Part shown: piece after piece, positions 24,501 to 36,275 of the stretch
Layout: each line of letters opens with the position of its first letter
How positions within the stretch are numbered: position 1 is the first letter of the stretch
Origin: Auanema rhodensis
Taxonomy: Eukaryota; Nematoda; Chromadorea; Rhabditida; Rhabditidae
Direction of reading: 5' to 3'
Length of the DNA: 64,000 bases
Assembly: GCA_964057225.1 (NCBI GenBank)
Contig: OZ059898.1
Span: forward strand, 15,167,267 to 15,231,266
Program-made: the position numbers and the translations under genes
The notes under the pieces: generated by a model
Told to the model about the DNA's origin: nothing
The model's input: only the letters and a program-made list of their open reading frames with translations
The model's database searches: none

Positions 24501-27500
24501 GAGTGGGAAGGTGTTTTTCCCACAATTAGAGGCCCTTGAATAAGTTAAATATATTTAGATGTAATATTCATAATTTCATACCTCTGAACATTTGAGCAGC
24601 ATCGATAAGGCGCTTGCTCTCGTTGTCTTTCAAAACTTTCTTAACATCATCAATATGGACAGTTGAAACAGATAATTCTGGCTGAACAGTGATCATTTTT
24701 CCTCCTGGTCCGAAAGTAACGAAAGCATGAGGTGTGCGGAACTTGAGTGGAGCTAGAAAATATTTTTTAAAGAATGAATAATATAAACTTGCTTACCTCT
24801 AGTATCAACACTGAGAATATCTGATTGAATATCATCTTCTTTTTCATCAACACTTGCTCTATCGCTGACACTGAAATATAGTTATATGTTCAGTGAAAAT
24901 ACGTTAACCCAGGACAACCCGGCAAAATCTAGCTATATTTAAAAGGTAGATTTAAAAATCTCGAAAAAAATAAAAGAAAACATTAGGACAACACTGGATA
25001 TTAAAGGACAAAACAATATCTAGATGTTGTACCTCTTTGAAACAAATTGTTGAAAATTAGGAATTAAACTGAAAAGGAAAAGTGTACAGTGTATAAACCC
25101 CTTAATAATAGAAGTGTGTGTAATCAGGCAAATTGTAGAAACAGCAACGCAAGGAAAGTTATGTGAAATCCCGCTAAACTCACTGTTCGGGCATAGATTT
25201 AGAACGCATATACGGCACAAAATCATCGTGAAAATATGATTTCAAGCCGTTATTTTCATTATATTCACTAAGGCATACATCCAAGACTGATTAGTAGCAC
25301 AAAATAAAAAACTTACCCATCTGCACTATCCCTGTCGTCGCTAAATAGCTGTTTTTGGCTAGCTTCGTAAGCTTTCTGCTTATTAGTTAATCGAGTTAAA
25401 TGATATTGATCATACATTGCTCTGCAAATCTATAAAAACTAAAATTAGGCGAGACAATTAAAACTGTTTGCTTACTCTGCATAAAGCATCATTATCATTC
25501 ACACCCTCGTATTTGAGCTTATAAAATTCTTTATTGAACTTGTTTTGGAAACTCTTAATGTCCTCATATAGCTTTTTATTCACAGTCGCATAGTACAGAT
25601 AAGCAGCTTGTTCATGAGGTTGAGTAAGAATGGTGTAATATTCCATAGGTGGTTGAAGGCGACGGAATACAAGCTCCACAAGTTTCTTAAAAATTTTAGT
25701 AAAGATTTTTAAATATTGAACAACTCTTACAGGATCAAGGCGAAGCATTCCCAAATAGAATGTTAGCTTAGGATGCCATCTATGATACTCTGGATGTCGT
25801 GGGGCCATTGCTTGCATAGAGTAAGATGACATTGAGGCAGGCTTTAACAATCGTTGTTCAAATAAGTCGGGAAATTACAAACTTACAGCATTGTATTGCC
25901 TCATCTCTACTTCACTTTCACCAGTTTCATCCTCGTCATCAACAGAGTCGGACTCGTAACTGCCTTCTTCCTCTTCTTCGGGTGGGTAATCATAAGCATC
26001 ATACGTAGCATAATTACCTCCTTCATGTTGGAATCTGAGACAACTATATTATGAAACTATTGTAGGATCCTAACCGTTGCATAGCTCTTGTATCCACAGT
26101 AGACTGAGGTCTATTATAATCCTGATACATCCTCTGCGGTTGAGAATAGAAATCAGAACCGTAAGGAACAGCACTTCTGCGACCAGGATGCATATATCTG
26201 AATTTTGAAATAAAGAGAAATAATTAATTTAAAATTAAAACCCTGGGTAATGTGAAGGATGCATCATGTGCGGATTATAGTTATTATATGGATAATGTCT
26301 GTTCTGAGGATGAGCGTGAGGATGTGGAGGAGCTTCTCCTACTTCAGATTTAGCACGACTGGGTGGTCGATTACGAGAAAGCCTACTTCTAAAAACATAA
26401 ATATTATCAAAAGTTCAATTCAATTCGAAAAACCTTCTAGCAGCATTTACGAAATCATCGCCATAACCAATATTATTTCTTGATATGTCAACACTTTGGT
26501 TCAAAGAGTTATCTTGTTGAGAATACATGGAAGAATTCACTGAAAATTGTTTGAATATTATGTTATGAAGAACATGAATTAAAATTACTTCTATCCATTT
26601 CGTTCTTGCCCATGCTGTTATCAATAGATGTATCAGGTCGAGTAGCTGCTGGTGTTGCAGATGCAGTACCAAATGCTAAAGCTGATCGTCTTCCACTTAC
26701 ACTAAAAGTGAAAATTTTATATCTGTTAAAAAAATAATATATTCAAACCGGCCCAAGGAAAAACTTTTGAAATATTCGAAATTGATTGAATTGTTTAAGG
26801 AATCATTATCGGAGGACATTCTTTATATCAAAAAAAAACGATATACTTATACAAACAAACGTGGCACACACGATTTTGCCAATTCGTTGAAATTCAAAAA
26901 ATAATTTTTTTAAGTATCTCACCTCATGTCTACTAAAGGATTCTTTTTTAATCGTGGGGTTTCAACTCTGTATCTATCCAATCGTTGGATAACCTGTGGA
27001 ACATTATGAACGGTACCTAGATATCTGAAACTTTTTCGTTTAAAGTAGTGTCCATAAACTTGAAACGTACTTCTCCTTTACACCTCTATAACGTTCGTGA
27101 TAGCTACCTCTAACAGCATTCCTAGTGAAGGAACTCTGAACCAAAAATTATTTAAATATCACGATATTGTACAAAATACCTGTGTACTATCACTTTGTTC
27201 CCCAGATAATTGAGGCATAGTCTGTGACTGAGGTACTCCTCGCGTTGAGGCAGTTGAATTACGACGACTAAGATTTCTGTAAAGAAATACGGTTAGAATC
27301 AAAAAAAACGATAAAAATTACCTCGAGATATCTTGCTCAGATAATGGAGTACTCGTTGCTTGAGCTACTCCTGGACTCTCGGTTTCTAATGGCGTTGCTG
27401 GTTCTGGAGTGATAGCATTCTCATTCTGAGGTGGTGGGACTAATTCAGCAACAGAGTTAGGTACTCTAAAAACCATACGACTCTTCTATATTAAATTGCA

Positions 27501-30128
27501 ATCACTTACTGTTCAGCAGATTCGGCAACATGAACTTCTTCACTTGCTTCAATGGGATGTTCATTTTGTACAGGTTCAGGAGCGCTATTGATGGTTGGCA
27601 AAACTGCAGCCATCGCATTCACAGCAGGCACAGGGACAGAAATCTCTGCTTCAACAGTAGTCACGGATTCAATAGGTTGAACAGGCAAAGGGATTGATTC
27701 GGAAGAGGATACTGGCCTATTATTGACAGCTGAGGTTGTTTCAACAACAGGCGTTAAGTTAGAAATAGGAACGGTCTCAGCCACTGGTACAGACTGTTGT
27801 CTAGGAAGAGATTCAACTACAGGTACAGACGGTTGTCTAGGAACAGATTCAACTACTGGTACAGACGGTTGTCTAGGAACAGATTCAACTACTGCAGCTG
27901 GAGCGGTTCTAACAGCTTCCACGGTATTCTAAATGAATCAAAATAAATTAGAATTTTTAAAGCAAAATTACTACAGCAGGAGTTGCGTTTGTAATTGGTC
28001 TGGTAGGAGCTACACGTTGAACATTACTAGGAGAATCAAAAGCTTGAGTTACAGGTTCAACTCGGGCTATGGGTTGATCGACTGGCTGAACGACAAAACA
28101 AGGAATAAACAAATTCTATTTTATAAATAATATTTGAACATACCTCAACACTTGTCTTCTTGACGAGAGGTGCTACCTGAGCGACTGCTGGCTGGGTTTC
28201 TACAGCTCTATCAGGTTCTTCTAAATAATATAAAATCAATAGTGAATAAGTAAGAAAATATATATGTGAGAAGGATATTCAGTTGTGACTCTACACAACG
28301 ATTGTATATATAGAGAAATGATCGACTGCGGTCACTGGTACCGTTAGAATCAATAAACTGTGGACTGAGACAAACATAAAAGTAAGTACACGGCGGTCAA
28401 TCGATCCAGTCGGACAATATCGTATTCAAACTATCTAAGCTGTATGATAAGAGAATTACCTTGCTTAACAATATTTGAAACGGGTGGAATTGAACTTTCA
28501 CGAGACCAATTATTGCTTGATTGTGGTGCGACAGAAGATTCACGACCTAAAAAAAGTAAAATAGGAGAATACAAAAAATTATCGTACTATTGTCGGTAAA
28601 AAGATTTGTAGATTCTTGGCAAACTGGTTCAGACTGAGTTACACTGGCAATAGATGAAGTCTGTAAACTAATAGTATGAAAACAAGAAAGAACTAGTGCA
28701 ATTTTCTATAGACGATATCAAATGTGCTATCACAACAACGAAATACTATAAATTTAAATGATCAGTTCGACTAGCTCCATGAATTATGCCTACAGTTTAC
28801 TATATCAATAAAAAGCAAAAGCTTATGAACTACCTCATGCAAAGTATCGCTTCTATCAGTCCTATCCCAGTCATCCCATGTATCATCCTTATTATTAAGG
28901 GCGCTATCGTCATCTTTAGAAGCGAAAGTATCCACAGAGTAAGTAGATTCCGGTGTTACTTGAGAGGTGTTACAGGAACTTTCTAGATTAGGAGCATCCT
29001 CGGTTACGACAATAGACTGTTGACCATCTGATGAACTTTCTTGGTCCTGCAGAATAACCACACTATTCGAATCAACACTCTCAGAGGGGACACATTCCAA
29101 AAAGGTATCATGTGGTCTAACACAGGTATCAGGCAGAGAAACATGCTCGGCTATAGAGGAAAGCGACAAAGGTTCAGTAGGTTCAGTTGATGAATAGCAC
29201 GCAGTGTTGAACGGTTGACCACTGGGAAGAACGTATTGATTAGACTCGACATAGCCTTGAGAATAATCTGGTTGTTGACTAGTTGGAACATCACTGGTCG
29301 TTGTCAAAACCACAGGAGTATAAATTGGCGAAACAGGTTCAGAGTAGTGCTCCGTGTTATTTGCCTGATTATTGTATCCAGATGGTCCCGTAACTGCATA
29401 ACTGCTAGGAGGTGATGATTGTTCCTGATGTTCTTGTATAGCAAATAACTGATTAGCACAATAGGGTTGAATACTAGAGCGAGGCTATAAAGAAGATCGT
29501 GCGGGGAAGAAAACAACAAGCAAAACAACAAAAACATGACACCATAAAACCCAAAGAGTAAAAAAAATAACTACCTCTCTATTATTAGATACAAGCGTAT
29601 TGGAAAGAATAGGAGCATGTTGAACAGGAGGAGGATCTTGCTGGGCTTGGAAAGCTCCCTTAAATAAAAAAATATTGAAATTAACAAATTTAAAACTACT
29701 TGTTCAGATTGAGCAGTATAATTATTCATATAGGCATTACTTGCATATTCACCAGTATGTTGGTTAGCTGAAAAAAATTAATTAGAACATTTATCGCAAG
29801 GCTACAAACCGTATTCAGCATTTCCAGCGTATTGGTTATATCCACTATAAACTGCATTAGCATAAGGATCTGCTTGAGCAGTTGACTGAAATAATAGTAA
29901 TAATAATATTCAAAAACTATAAAATCTTACCCCGTTCGAGTTAGAGTTCTCATTATATTGACCCCATTGATACGGTATGGAAGGAGCACCCCCTAGGTTC
30001 ACATAGTCCCATTGAGATTGTGCTATAAACTTTAATTACTCTAGAAATTGAATTAAGCTCATACCTGCTTGATCTTGGCCGGAATTTTGATCCCGATTGG
30101 TCAACGCCTGTTGCCAATACAGGGACAT
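21518..30128 (-). CDS. sec-16: SEC16, COPII scaffold of ER exit sites
   Basis: A long multi-exon gene with ATG at 30126-30128 and TAG at 21518-21520; introns are mostly 40-60 bases. Sec16 organises COPII coat assembly at ER exit sites. The N-terminal third is Gln/Tyr/Asn- then Pro/Val-rich low complexity, as in the family, with about three copies of a 12-residue PVVESVPRQPSV repeat (27783-27893). The central conserved domain begins with HAFVTFGPGGKMITVQPE (human has RFGPGGQLIKVIPN) near 24.7 kb, followed by the helical ACE1-type region (RGHVEEAIECALQDGLYAD and later ILA-type helices). The C-terminus has the diagnostic ILPDDKNPSIMWDANLNKWV block. Phases checked across the large introns at 28240-28450 and 28661-28830 join, so I treat the whole span as one gene; a second gene start at the internal ATG near 26820 is possible but less likely because the frame continues upstream. 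Confidence 0.88.
27783..27893 (-). repeat. 36-base coding repeat in SEC16
   Basis: About three tandem copies of a 36-base unit encoding PVVESVPRQPSV variants. The last copy differs by only a few bases, suggesting recent expansion. Confidence 0.85.
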
Positions 30129-30775
30129 GGACCTACAATTTGACCCAGAGCCCTGAAAAGTGGACAACTCAGCACATGATATTAAAAGAGGAAAATCAAA
30201 AAAACAAGATAATGAGAGAAGATGTGGATTCGATTATTTCAAGCATTAATTATTTAAATTAATTTTATAAGTTTATCAAAGTGCATAGGTAACAGGTAAA
30301 ACTTATTGATTATATAACGTAAGACTTGGTGATCTAATAAAATCGGACTGCTGGCAGCCGCAACGCATGCGCTCGCGAGACTTTCGTGCTCTAGTTTCTC
30401 TTACTGTAATATAGCAAAGGGGCCAAATTATCATTGTCTTATCAACAATTAAATATTTAAATATTAAAGATAACTCATTTCAACATTTTTTATGAAATTT
30501 AATGTTTTACATAATGTAAAATAAACATACCAGTTAGTCTTGTATATATTGGTGAAATGTAATATAATCGATTTCTTGGACAATAAATAAGAAATTGTTG
30601 GATTCAAAACTCGTTCTTTTATTTTTTTATAATTTTTTATTTTTGTTCATCATTAATAAAGTTAGAAATGACGCTGATTTAAAACGAAGAGAATTTCCAC
30701 GTTTGGCGCTCTTTTCAAATGTTTCTTACGTGAATACTTAATTAGCATAAAGCTCATGAAAATTTTACAGAGAAA
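30129..30775. promoter_or_regulatory. Divergent upstream region of SEC16 and C1D
   Basis: About 650 bases between the divergent starts of SEC16 and C1D. A GC-richer core at about 30350-30395 (GCGCTCGCGAG) stands out from AT-rich flanks and may be a shared promoter core. TTTTCAG lies 24 bases upstream of the SEC16 ATG, and TTTTACAG lies 6 bases upstream of the C1D ATG; both look like trans-splice or 5' UTR acceptors. Confidence 0.5.
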
Positions 30776-31398
30776 ATGGACGAAGACATGGACGTACTTA
30801 TTGTTGAAAAGGAGCCTGAAGTAGAGCAACCACCTCCTACTATTCCACCAGAAACTATAGAAAAACTGGGAGCTTTTAATGAAACCTTGACAGAACTCGA
30901 AGATGCTTTGAAATCTCATTTCGAAATTGGGTTTGATGAACACAAAGAGGTGATGAAAAAATTCTTAAATTTTTTTCATATTTTTATTAATTATTTTTTC
31001 AGAGATCTGCTTTAGAAATGGCTCGAACAGATTTAATGTCAATGTTCACTTTAAATGTAGTTGGATGGACATTATGTTCGTTGAATGGTCAAGATCCAAA
31101 AGAAAATTTGAAATTAGCTCAAGATTTAGTATGTTATTTGTACATTTTCACCTATTTAATAATACTGTTTTCAGAAAAGAACAAAGGACTACATAAAACG
31201 ATTTAAATCCATTGAAGAGAGAAAAACTGCACCTCGTGTTAATCCTGTTGCAGCTAAGGTACTCTTTAATAGTAAAATGTTTACTAAGTTTTTATTTTCA
31301 GAACTTCGTTAGGAATGCCCTGTTTGAGATTCCTCCGCCAAAAGAAAAGGTAATTTCTAAATATAATGTGTTTTACTCATTTTTTGATTTAGGATTAA
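30776..31398 (+). CDS. C1D/LRP1 family nuclear RNA exosome cofactor, about 145 aa
   Basis: Four main exons and a last short one: start ATG 30776-30778, final exon GAT TAA at 31393-31398 after TTTGATTTAG. The Sas10/C1D domain is clear: ARTDLMSMFTLNVVGWTLC matches human C1D [34 protein letters not shown] matches GVNPKEHPVKQEL, and PVAAKNFVRNALFE matches GAASRFVKNALWE. C1D (yeast Lrp1/Rrp47) helps the nuclear exosome in rRNA and snoRNA 3' processing. The N-terminus is acidic and Pro-rich (PPPTIPPE); the C-terminal Lys tail is shorter than in human. The stop is 99 bases from the stop of the opposite-strand gene. Confidence 0.9.
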
Positions 31399-31497
31399 AC
31401 TAGGTTGTTACATCATCAATAATATATCCCAAGTTGTTACAAGTATAGTTGTTAATGATTTATTTTTCTCTGTTGTTGTTATTATTGTTTCTGGCTT
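31399..31497. other. 99-base convergent gap
   Basis: Stop codons of C1D (+) and the secreted-protein gene (-) are separated by only 99 bases, so their 3' UTRs almost certainly overlap. TTTATT at about 31461-31466 gives AATAAA on the minus strand. Confidence 0.6.
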
Positions 31498-32379
31498 TCA
31501 TGCCTTTTTGGAGGTTTCACAATATTCTACAAACTTCCCTATTTCTTCACAAGAAACATTACTATAATATAATTGTATGAGACCACAGTTGTTTCCCGCG
31601 AAAGATGTTATATCCTTGATTCCAAACGAACTTCCAACTTTCTCGGCTTGTACACACATATCTTCTAGTTCTTCTTTAGTATAGACATTGCCCTTCATGT
31701 CTCCAAACACTTCCTAAGAAACAATGAATTCTAGATCTTCAAATTACAATTAAAATAGCTCATACTGTATTCTGTTGTTCTTCTAGCTGCTTTCTCTCGT
31801 GTTCCAATTGCTGAAGAACGGAATCAAAAATATATTCTAGCTGTGAGCATTACCTGTGCATAAGGAACCAAGTTCTGATAAGTATTTTTAATGTGTTTCC
31901 CTCCTCGAGGTTTCACATTAATTTGCTTCATTTTTCCATTATCTTCATTTTTTATTGCACGCACTGTAGGACTCTATAAACATCTTTTATAATAGTTTCA
32001 TTTAGTTTCATTTACCATTAACGTTGTCGTAAGCAACAAAGTTTGAATTTCGGAGGTTTTGAGATCATTCTGTTGGTCATTTGTCTTAAAATTATCTGAC
32101 AAGGTATCAACATAATCTGGCTTTGCAACATATAAATCATTCTTAAAAAAATAAAAATTAAACAATTAGAAGACAAAGATTAACGAATAGGATGATTATT
32201 ATACCTCGTTACTGATTTGCAAATGTGGATTACTAAGACCAATACTGACCCGACGAAGAGCCTATAATAAATACAATTTATTCTTACATATGTATATCAA
32301 TAATGTTGAAAAAAACGTGGAAGGTGAGAAAACTTACTAAGGATGACGAGATGATAAGAGAGATGATGAGGACTTGCAT
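31498..32379 (-). CDS. Predicted secreted protein of about 203 aa, unrecognised family
   Basis: Exon 1 is 32338-32379 (ATG at 32377-32379) with a strong GTAAGT donor, exon 2 is 32205-32261, and further exons run to the TGA at 31498-31500. The first 16 residues (MQVLIISLIISSSLAL) form a short hydrophobic leader that could be a signal peptide or signal anchor. The middle is polar, then a coiled-coil-like segment QLEHERKQLEEQQNT, then a 70-residue C-terminal domain with four cysteines (EDMC, GNNC, NVSC, VEYC) that may form two disulfides. The start was chosen because an in-frame stop lies just upstream and an AG precedes the ATG. An alternative upstream ATG at 32875 does not join in phase. If the leader is not a signal peptide, the protein could be cytosolic. 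No family recognised. Confidence 0.7.
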
Positions 32380-33454
32380 TTCTATGATATTAACAGCAAA
32401 AAGTCATACTACAGCATGGGCAACCTCCCCAATAAGATCAAGCCGGTTCTTAGGCGGTGCTGACCACAAGGATAAGAGGATGTTTTGGAAGCGTCAATAG
32501 AGAGCTTGTTCAACTATGGCTGTATGCAGTGATCTGTGTCGGAAAACTATCAAATGACCTCCAATCTACGAAATGAGAACGGTTGAACTTGCGCAACAAC
32601 GATTCCATGAAGACAGATACAGTAAAGTGATTATCCCTTGACTATGTTTGTCAAGTGAACAGGTCAGACCGCTGATGGATTGACAGTCTGGGTAACTTTT
32701 TTACCCGCAATGATCATGTTAATGCAACAAGAATCCTGTAGAGAAGTGAATGTTTCCATTTTTGTTAAGGCTTGTCTAAATGTTTCGCTAAAATTCAACT
32801 GATTATAGTCTTTTCATTATCATCCAAATCTCGTTGCTGATTTAAGGGATTGGCCTCATTCAATACAGAAACCATTTTAAGTAGATTACTGATTCGCTTA
32901 GAATGTTTTATTTAATGACGATAAACTGAACAACTTCTTCTACGTAAAGGTTGAGAACTTTATCAAGCATATGAGTAACATAAAAATTTACATACAACAG
33001 GCGAAGAGAACATTTTGCAAGCTGTGAGATCTCTCGACGATAAATAATAATGTATCGAATTCTCAACTAAGAAAACGTCGGAACAGTTACTCACAGAACC
33101 ACAGGTACAATGAATTACAAATATGGAGGAAAAGATGAAGGAAAATAAGGGATTATTGATGTGTAATTGCTTATGTTAAAATGGAAATAACAGCAAAGAA
33201 TAAATAAACTACAATCCACAGGTTTCATGTGAATCAACTCGTGCTTTTGTTAGGAACCGCTAAACTGTATGTACGCTACTAGTACATTAAAGGCAAAAAG
33301 AGGACTACATATGTTCAACTTTTAGCTTAAAGAGAAAACAACTGTAAAAAGGTAGGACAGATAGTGAATATCTTTTCTAGAGATACAAGATAAGGGTGTA
33401 CCTCTTTCAGCAACATGAGTAATTACTGAAAAACATAAATTAGGCTCACTGCGT
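32380..33454. other. Spacer between the secreted-protein gene and the histone deacetylase
   Basis: 1.1 kb with a GC-richer part at 32400-32710 that has no sustained frame and could be upstream regulatory DNA or a noncoding transcript. On the minus strand an ATG at 32873-32875 opens a 25-codon frame that ends at a stop and does not join to the next gene. Confidence 0.4.
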
Positions 33455-35474
33455 TTATGTAGTCAGTGATACCTCTTCTTTAGCCTTCTTTGCTTCGACA
33501 CCTTCAGTCTCCATAGCTTCGGCGGCACGCTTAGCATTATGCTCATTTCTTCTGTAAAAATAATATTTTAGACAGGAATTGAAATTATTTGTATACCTAT
33601 CATCTCCTTCAGTCTCTCCTTCGAAGAACTCTCCAGGGTCATCAGTAACACCATCCATAATGGAAGCTGAAAATTAAAAATTATCAATATTAATTTTTTG
33701 AAATTTGAACATACGATGAAGCCTAACGTCAGGGTTGGCCATATCTTTACCCAAGCTATCATCATTTAAGCATTTCAGAGCATCTTCAGGCACAGCTGAA
33801 AATATTTATTACTTAATCTAAAACTCTATGAAAAATATTACGCTGCATTTGAACACTTGGTGCGAAGGTAAGCTTAGTCAAGTTTTCAATGATGAGTTCT
33901 CTAAAAAACAATTAATGAATGGAATATAAACTAAACAAATCGTACTGAATTTTCTTCAAATTGTCTGAACTGTTTTCGTTACTAGCTGAGGATGGATCAA
34001 TATGAAGTTTGTAGGTAGGTCCGAAGTACTCGAAGTAATCATTGTAAGGAAGCTCTGAAATGAGAGAATCAATAAATAATATCTAAGGTTATTCTCATAC
34101 CATCTGGAACTTCTCTGTCAACAGCTAAGGCTGTTTCATACGTCCAACAACGAGCAACATTTCTTGGAGTATAACCTCCTCCACCAACAAGCATAAGTGG
34201 AACATTATATTTTCTGAAGAAAGAGACACATTCTCCATGTCCTGAAATTTTTTTATATGATGAAAAAAGCGACAGCTCATTGTACTACCTCTTAAAGTCA
34301 AATTGAAAGGTCCAAGTCTGTCTCCGTTCAATGAATCAGCTCCACACTGAAGAACAACAGCACATGGTTGGAAACGCTCCATAACCTTACTCATAATCTT
34401 GAATAGAAATATATGAATAATCATACAGATAATGTCATAAACATACAGGCTTGAAAATACTCTGATAGGTGTCGTCAGTAATACCATCCTTAAGTGGAAC
34501 ATTGACAGAATAGAGTCTTCCTTTGCCGGCTCCAATATCCTTCAGAGAAAATTTAAAATAACTTCAGTCCATGATAATATGAGAAACCTTATGATCTCCA
34601 GTTCCTGGGAAGAAATCTCCATATTTATGGAAAGATACTGTCATAACACGATCAGTAGTGTAGAAAGCTTCTTCAACACCGTCACCGTGATGAACATCAA
34701 TATCAACGTACAAAACTCTGCAAGCGATAGTCATTGCATTGAAATCATGATTGCTTATTTGATTACCTTCTATGGTATTTCAATAATTCTAGAATACCTA
34801 AGACAATGTCATTAGTGTAGCAGAAGCCACTAGCTTCGCTTTTCTTGGCATGATGAAGTCCTCCCATCCAATTGATGGCAATATCAGCCTTTTGTTTGTT
34901 GAGCTTCACAGCAGCAGCTGTAAAAAATCAAACTTTAATAAAGAAAATTGGTTTGAATATTATTACCAAGTGATCCACCACTGCTCAACTGACAGAACTC
35001 GTAAAGACCATCGAATAAAGGACAATCTTCTCCAACGTTAACTGAAAAAAAATTTGCTTCGAAATAATTTTATAATAAATTACATTTGAGCATTTGCTTA
35101 TTATACATTTTCAAGTTATCAGGACTGGCACATTTCAAAAACTTGATATACTCGTCACTATGGAAGCGTGTCATCTCATCAAACGTAGCTGGGAATGGTC
35201 TCTAGAAAATAATTAATAAATTAAATTTCAAAATTAGTGTCTTACATAAACTTCTAAATCACGATAAATTCCATAGTTTAACAAAAGGTGATGTGTCATT
35301 CTAATACGATGAGGCTTCATTACATGGCCTTGCCCATAGTAATAATTTCCAATATTAGCTGAAAAAATTAATTAACAATTTTTAAAAATAATAAAAATAA
35401 TACTTACAATCATAATAATAGGCTACACGCCTTTTGGAATGCTCCTTTACATTTCCTGTATATGTAGTGTCCAT
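33455..35474 (-). CDS. hda-1: Class I histone deacetylase (HDAC1/2 type), about 465 aa
   Basis: ATG at 35472-35474, TAA at 33455-33457, about ten exons. Class I HDACs remove acetyl groups from histone lysines as part of NuRD, SIN3 and CoREST complexes in the nucleus. The catalytic core is intact: [19 protein letters not shown] (paired active-site His), [17 protein letters not shown] (zinc-binding Asp and His), [11 protein letters not shown] (zinc Asp) and [18 protein letters not shown] (transition-state Tyr). The N-terminal [20 protein letters not shown] and the inositol-phosphate/corepressor interface are typical. The C-terminal part ([36 protein letters not shown]) is closest to nematode HDA-1 as remembered. 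A TTTTTTTTAG acceptor lies seven bases before the ATG, suggesting a trans-splice site or a 5' UTR intron. Confidence 0.95.
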
Positions 35475-35970
35475 CACCGGTCTAAAAAAAATTAATATAA
35501 AATTATATTAAAGAATAAAAGAAAAATATTAAAGAAAAATTAATTAAAAAAATAAAAAAAAAAGAAAAATAAGAAAAAAAATGCATATTAAGAAATAAAC
35601 GAAAAATTATTCAAATCAAAATAAATTTAGCGTAACTCGAAATCATGACCCAAACTGAAAATTAGGTAAAATTGTAAAAGGCGAGTTAATTTCGAATCTA
35701 AATTGTCTTTTTAGGAAAACTTGTTATGCGTCTACTTTTAGATACTTTCAAATAATTTTTTTAAAATTATTCAATTAGATTTTTAAACTCGGGGAAGTTT
35801 TTTATGGGCTTTTCATTAAAAATATGAAAAATTGACTCGATCGAAAATTTTTTAAATATTTTTTTCTCATTCACCGTTTTCTTGGCTTTTGAACCATATA
35901 CGTTTTATGCGCCAAAAAAATAGATACAAGATTTTAAAAAATAAAAAACAAAATTTTAGGACTCGCATTA

Positions 35971-36042
35971 TCCGGGAAGGAGGGGCGGCCGGGCCGCGGC
36001 GTGGGTAAATATAGCGGGCTAGCGTTGTCCGCGGTGAAGCAG
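35971..36042. promoter_or_regulatory. GC-rich, CpG-rich patch upstream of hda-1
   Basis: A 70-base island including GGCGGCCGGGCCGCGGC stands out sharply in AT-rich DNA about 0.5 kb upstream of the hda-1 ATG. A promoter role for hda-1 is inference; the short inverted repeat GGCCG/CGGCC could form a hairpin. Confidence 0.4.
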
Positions 36043-36131
36043 AAAATCGATATCAAGCCACGCCTCTTTTTCTTCTACCAGAGTAAGATGGAGGAATTTT
36101 GATAGATTCAAAATGGTCTGAACGATTCACC

Positions 36132-36275
36132 TTAAAAACAAATTTTATAAGTCATCCCAATTGCAAGTTTAGACCATATTAGCCTTGTGATGTGTGCTTT
36201 TCCTTTGGGTTTAACATCAATTTCAATGCCACCAGTTGGACGAAGCTGGATTGAACGGTTCAAGCTTACGATTCG
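36132..36275 (-). other. Orphan protein-like stretch
   Basis: Minus-strand open frame with balanced composition (SLNRSIQLRPTGGIEIDVKP). It has no splice partner and no recognised family; it may be a relic exon or chance. Confidence 0.25.

Noticed and set aside
26810-26822. Internal ATG as the start of a separate SEC16 gene
   Set aside because: The upstream exons join in phase and extend the same low-complexity N-terminus; one gene is simpler.
32780-32875. Alternative first exon for the secreted-protein gene from ATG 32875
   Set aside because: Its frame meets a stop and no donor joins it in phase to the next exon.
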